Assembly (NCBI RefSeq): GCF_900170035.1
Contig: NZ_LT828541.1
Span: 98,987 to 162,986 of the forward strand
Direction of reading: 5' to 3'
DNA: 64,000 nucleotides
DNA from: Desulfamplus magnetovallimortis
Lineage (GTDB): Bacteria > Desulfobacterota > Desulfobacteria > Desulfobacterales > Desulfobacteraceae
Below are positions 60,956 through 64,000 of this stretch, piece after piece. The notes below the pieces were generated by a model that worked only from the letters and a program-made list of their open reading frames with translations, was not told the origin of the DNA and made no database searches. A program made the position numbers and the translations under genes. The number at the start of each line of letters is the position of its first letter. Position 1 is the first letter of the stretch.

Positions 60956-62488
60956 ATGACAACAGAAACAACCTATAAACTCAATCTACGACACCTTAGG
61001 ACTGAGGACTACGATGCTGTCCGTGAGATCAGTGCCAAGGTTTACAAAGGGTTTTCAGAACCATATACAAAAAAGGAAATTGACTCTCTTATCAGCCGTT
61101 TCAGTGAGGGGCAAATATGTATTGAAGATAATGGAAAACCCGTGGCCGTTGCCCTGGCAATCATCATTGATTTCAGCCTGTTCGGTAACCATCACACCTA
61201 TGATCAGATTACAGCAAAAGGAACCTTCAAATCCCATGACCCTGAAGGGGATTATCTATACGGGATTGAAGTTTTTGTGGATCCGGATTACCGCGGCATG
61301 CGCCTTGGACGACGCCTTTATGATGCACGAAAGGATTTGGCAGTCAACCTCAATCTCAAAGGAATCTTGCTTGGGGGCAGGATTCCGGGTTACAGGGAGC
61401 ATGCCGGCACTATTTCTGCCCAGGAATATATTTTAAAGGTACAAAATAGGGAGATTGTGGACAATGTTCTCACCTTTCAGATGTCCAACGATTTTCATGT
61501 GCTCAATCTTCTTGATAACTACTGGCTTGAGGATAGGAACTCAAAGGGAAATGCAGTCCTGCTGGAGTGGCTCAATATATATTATGAAAAAAAGACAAGG
61601 CTCATAGGCGGTACAAAATCCATTGCCAGATTAGGGGTGGTGCAGTGGCAGATGCGCCGATTTATCTCATTTGATGACTTCATGCAGCAGGTGGAATTTT
61701 TTGTGGATACAGTCTCGGATTATCAGTCGGATATTGTCCTGTTTCCAGAACTTTTCAATGCACCGCTGATCCATACCTATGAAGGGCAAAATCCATCTGA
61801 TGCCATGCGCATGCTTGCTGAACATACCGAAAATATTCGGATTGCCATGGTGGAGATGGCTCTATCCTACAATATCAATATTGTGACCGGCAGCGTCCCG
61901 GCCATAACCGAAGACGGAAGACTTACCAATGTGGCCTATCTCTGCCGCCGTGACGGTACATGGGATAGCCAGGAGAAACTGCACATCACACCGGATGAAG
62001 AGACTCACTGGGGATTCAGCGGAGGTGATAAACTAAAGGTTTTTGATACGGATGTAGGTAAAGTCGGGGTGTTGATCTGTTATGATGTGGAGTTTCCGGA
62101 ACTTGCAAGACTACAGACCCAAAAAGGGATGAAAATCCTTCTGGTGCCCTTCTGGACAGATACTCGTAATGGTTATCTCAGGGTGCGACGGTGTGCCCAG
62201 GCACGGGCAATTGAAAATGAGTGCTTTGTGGCCATATCAGGCAGTGTTGGAAATATCCCCAAAGTTGAAACCATGGGCATCCAGTATTCACAGGCTGCAA
62301 TCTTTACGCCGTCGGATTTTTCATTTCCCCATGATGCCATTGCCGCCGAGGCAACTCCCGGGGTTGAGACCACCCTTATTACGGATCTGGATCTGGATCT
62401 GATTAAAGAGCTTCGGGCCAAGGGGAGTGTACGGAATATGGAAAGCCGACGCACGGATCTTTATGATCTTTTGTGGTTGCAACCATAG
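60956..62488 (+). CDS. GNAT acetyltransferase fused to a nitrilase-family amidohydrolase
   Basis: A protein of 510 aa with two domains. Residues 1-215 are a GNAT N-acetyltransferase (IEVFVDPDYRGMRLGRRLYDA is the acetyl-CoA loop). Residues 225-510 are a carbon-nitrogen hydrolase with the catalytic triad visible: glutamate in VLFPELFNAP, lysine in QEKLHITPDE, cysteine in VLICYDVEFPE. The fusion is common in many bacteria and is annotated as bifunctional; the substrate is not known. It stands alone between repeats. Confidence 0.92.
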   Translation: MTTETTYKLNLRHLRTEDYDAVREISAKVYKGFSEPYTKKEIDSLISRFSEGQICIEDNGKPVAVALAIIIDFSLFGNHHTYDQITAKGTFKSHDPEGDYLYGIEVFVDPDYRGMRLGRRLYDARKDLAVNLNLKGILLGGRIPGYREHAGTISAQEYILKVQNREIVDNVLTFQMSNDFHVLNLLDNYWLEDRNSKGNAVLLEWLNIYYEKKTRLIGGTKSIARLGVVQWQMRRFISFDDFMQQVEFFVDTVSDYQSDIVLFPELFNAPLIHTYEGQNPSDAMRMLAEHTENIRIAMVEMALSYNINIVTGSVPAITEDGRLTNVAYLCRRDGTWDSQEKLHITPDEETHWGFSGGDKLKVFDTDVGKVGVLICYDVEFPELARLQTQKGMKILLVPFWTDTRNGYLRVRRCAQARAIENECFVAISGSVGNIPKVETMGIQYSQAAIFTPSDFSFPHDAIAAEATPGVETTLITDLDLDLIKELRAKGSVRNMESRRTDLYDLLWLQP

Positions 62489-62558
62489 TAACCCACAATA
62501 TTCGCCTGAACCCGCCAGGAGAACACAGCAAGCATCTGTTTGGCCAGGAATATAATAT

Positions 62559-62760
62559 CTCAAAATCGACATCTTATTGATTTTTTCCATCTCTTGAATT
62601 TGTCTGAATCAGGATAACCAGGATGGATAGGGAACAGGGTCTAAATAACTTGCCCATTAACCTCACCCCCCAGCCCCCTCTCCATGAATGGAGAGGGGGA
62701 GTTCGGGTAAGTTAATTAAACCCTATTACTAGGATGTTCAGGATAGATAATCATGGCTTA
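62559..62760 (+). mobile_element. Truncated 174-type element (copy K) interrupted by a 98-bp element
   Basis: CTCAAAATCGACATC and GTCTGAATCAGGATAACC run up to GATAGG; the remainder (AGGATGTTCAGGATAGATAA) resumes after the insert and then stops in TCATGG, so the right half is lost. Confidence 0.82.
62632..62729 (+). mobile_element. 98-bp palindromic element (third copy) nested in a 174-type element
   Basis: GAACAGGGTCTAAATAACTTGC at the left and GTAAGTTAATTAAACCCTATTAC at the right, with a CCCCCTCTCC / GGAGAGGGGG stem in the middle. TAGG flanks both ends (62628-62631 and 62730-62733), and its removal restores GGATAGGATGTTCAGG of the host repeat. Confidence 0.9.
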
Positions 62761-62764
62761 ACTA

Positions 62765-62938
62765 CTCAAAATCGACACCTTATTGCTTTTTGAGCAGTTA
62801 TTGAATTTGTCTGAATCAGGATAACCAGGATGAAAAGGATGCTCAGGATAAATAATCCTGCCTTATCTTGTTAATCTTGGACATCCTGATTCAGACAATG
62901 TTGACAAGGCTCAAAAGATCATAGGTGTCGGCTTTGAG
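62765..62938 (+). mobile_element. 174-bp MITE-like element (copy L)
   Basis: CTCAAAATCGACACC to GTGTCGGCTTTGAG, with the core GTCTGAATCAGGAT...ATCCTGATTCAGAC, exactly 174 bp. TAACTA flanks both ends (62759-62764 and 62939-62944). Confidence 0.9.
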
Positions 62939-63015
62939 TAACTACTTTATCAGGCCATGATGGGGTATCAGCCATGTACGTAATAATCAATTATATTTTT
63001 GAAAACGAGGCCGTT

Positions 63016-64000
63016 ATGATAAAAAAATTTATCCTTTCAACTTGTACCACAATGTGCCTGTTTGTCTTCACAGAGATATACCTCTTAAACCAGGCAAATG
63101 CCCAGCTATCAGCGCATTCCTCCGTATCAGAGGCTCAGAAAAAGGATCTCTTCAGCAATAACGAAACCATAAGCCTCTCTGAAATTATCAGCTATACTCT
63201 GGAAAACAACCCTGCCATACAGATCAGTCGGGAGAGATGGCAACAAACCGAAGATCAGTATCCTGTAGCCATCTCCCTTCCTGACCCACAATTCATAGTC
63301 ACCTGGTTTCCAAGACCAATTGAAACCCGCATGGGGCCCCAGGATTGGAACGCCTCCATTTCCCAGATGATACCTTTTCCAGGAAAACTTGCAACGTCGG
63401 GCAAACTTGTTGAAACTGATGTTGCTGTTGCAAAACTCAAAACAGATGCCACAGCACAGAATATTGCTTTTAAAGTAGCGGCCTCGTTCCATGAACTTTT
63501 ATATATCCGACAAGCCATTGCCATTGCTGAAAAAAATCTTGAACTCCTTCAAGAATTACGCCTTCTTGCAGAAACAGGCTATGCCGAGGATAAATCTCTA
63601 TTCATTGATGTAATAAAAACCCAGTCAAAGCTGGGGCAGATCAGTTATGATCTGCTGCTTCTCAAAGAGTTGGAACAGACTGAAACAACAGCCATGAACG
63701 CCCTTCTGAATCGTTCTCCGGATGCCTTTATAGGCGACCTTGAGCCACCGCCTATAACGTACCTTGAATATCCCCTGGAACAACTTTATCAAATGGCAGA
63801 TGAATCCCAGGAAGAGATTGCCATCTCCCGCCTTAACATCAAAAAAGCCGAAATCGGAGTGGATATGGCAGAATATGTCAAACTACCTGATTTCAAACTG
63901 GGGCTTTTTTATGCATCTATTGGTAACCCAGATGTAAGCATGCCACCTGTCGATGCAGGAGAAGATGCTGTTGGCATTCAGTTTGGCCTTACTCTGCCAA
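63016..64000 (+). CDS. TolC-family outer-membrane efflux protein (5' part, runs off the window)
   Basis: The frame from the ATG at 63016 stays open for 328 codons to the end of the window. An export signal (FILSTCTTMCLFVFTEIYLL) precedes a first TolC-type repeat: LSEIISYTLENNPAIQISRERWQQT and then a long alpha-helical run with ELRLLAETGYAEDKSLFIDVIKTQSKL. Such proteins form the outer-membrane channel of RND-type exporters, often for metals (CusC/CzcC) when the WFPRPIETRMGPQDW region is present. The inner-membrane and adaptor genes should follow beyond the window. Confidence 0.88.
   Translation, partial: MIKKFILSTCTTMCLFVFTEIYLLNQANAQLSAHSSVSEAQKKDLFSNNETISLSEIISYTLENNPAIQISRERWQQTEDQYPVAISLPDPQFIVTWFPRPIETRMGPQDWNASISQMIPFPGKLATSGKLVETDVAVAKLKTDATAQNIAFKVAASFHELLYIRQAIAIAEKNLELLQELRLLAETGYAEDKSLFIDVIKTQSKLGQISYDLLLLKELEQTETTAMNALLNRSPDAFIGDLEPPPITYLEYPLEQLYQMADESQEEIAISRLNIKKAEIGVDMAEYVKLPDFKLGLFYASIGNPDVSMPPVDAGEDAVGIQFGLTLP

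Noticed and set aside
3294-62938. CRISPR array or tandem repeat locus
   Set aside because: The repeats are dispersed, occur in both orientations, have terminal inverted repeats and direct flanks, and show no regular spacers or cas genes.

Overview
The window looks like chromosomal DNA of an anaerobic, moderately AT-rich deltaproteobacterium of the Desulfobacterales type. The pointers are a futalosine-type menaquinone gene pair, an AmmeMemoRadiSam radical SAM enzyme, a periplasmic [NiFe] hydrogenase, a TmcB/HdrD-like iron-sulfur protein, a double-cubane-cluster reductase with its activator, YedF, a selenocysteine-containing multihaem cytochrome and many large sensor kinases. The species cannot be fixed from the sequence alone.

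Layout. 1-3160: end of a type I restriction locus (HsdR), visibly GC-richer than what follows. 3200-12760: metabolic genes, namely DAHP synthase behind what reads as a Tyr/Phe attenuator, MntP, a methyltransferase, AmrS, MqnP/UbiX-like, a BrnTA toxin-antitoxin pair whose toxin gene is split by a small repeat element, the CCA-adding enzyme and IlvN/IlvH. 13120-17690: an ATPase-nuclease with an internally deleted Rpn-type gene, an enoyl-CoA hydratase and a zinc-ribbon RDD protein. 18370-22570: a periplasmic respiratory operon (ferredoxin-like subunit, NrfD/HybB-like quinone subunit, multihaem cytochrome). The cytochrome is interrupted by one in-frame TGA followed by a hairpin that fits a bacterial SECIS, so I read it as a selenoprotein. 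23390-44850: a dense signalling island with two membrane or ligand-sensing multidomain proteins, a FixL-like hybrid kinase, HD-GYP, GGDEF and REC-STAS regulators, a binding-protein/PAS/GGDEF/EAL/BLUF fusion and a MalT/SARP-like regulator. 45045-56270, mostly minus strand: hydrogenase genes, a RelE-like protein, an A-type Fe-S protein, an HdrD-like subunit, yedF with a frameshift in an A8 tract, and the double-cubane pair. 56550-64000: TrmJ, a SlyD-like/methyltransferase fusion with two overlapping envelope genes, a GNAT-nitrilase fusion and the start of a TolC-family gene.

The most unusual layer is the intergenic DNA. It is packed with short non-coding palindromic elements that behave like miniature transposons. 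One family is 174 bp exactly in six copies, with ends CTCAAA...TTTGAG and, mostly, 6-bp target duplications. A second has ends GGCATC...GATGCC with 8-bp duplications, including a three-deep nest at 32353-32817. A third is 98 bp exactly in three copies. Several other palindromic repeats lack clear duplications. The elements land inside one another and inside genes, and some supply start codons, stop codons or protein ends. A parallel theme is in-frame short tandem repeats inside otherwise conserved proteins (CCA-adding enzyme, a kinase ATPase domain, the 2-hydroxyacyl-CoA dehydratase-type activator, linkers).
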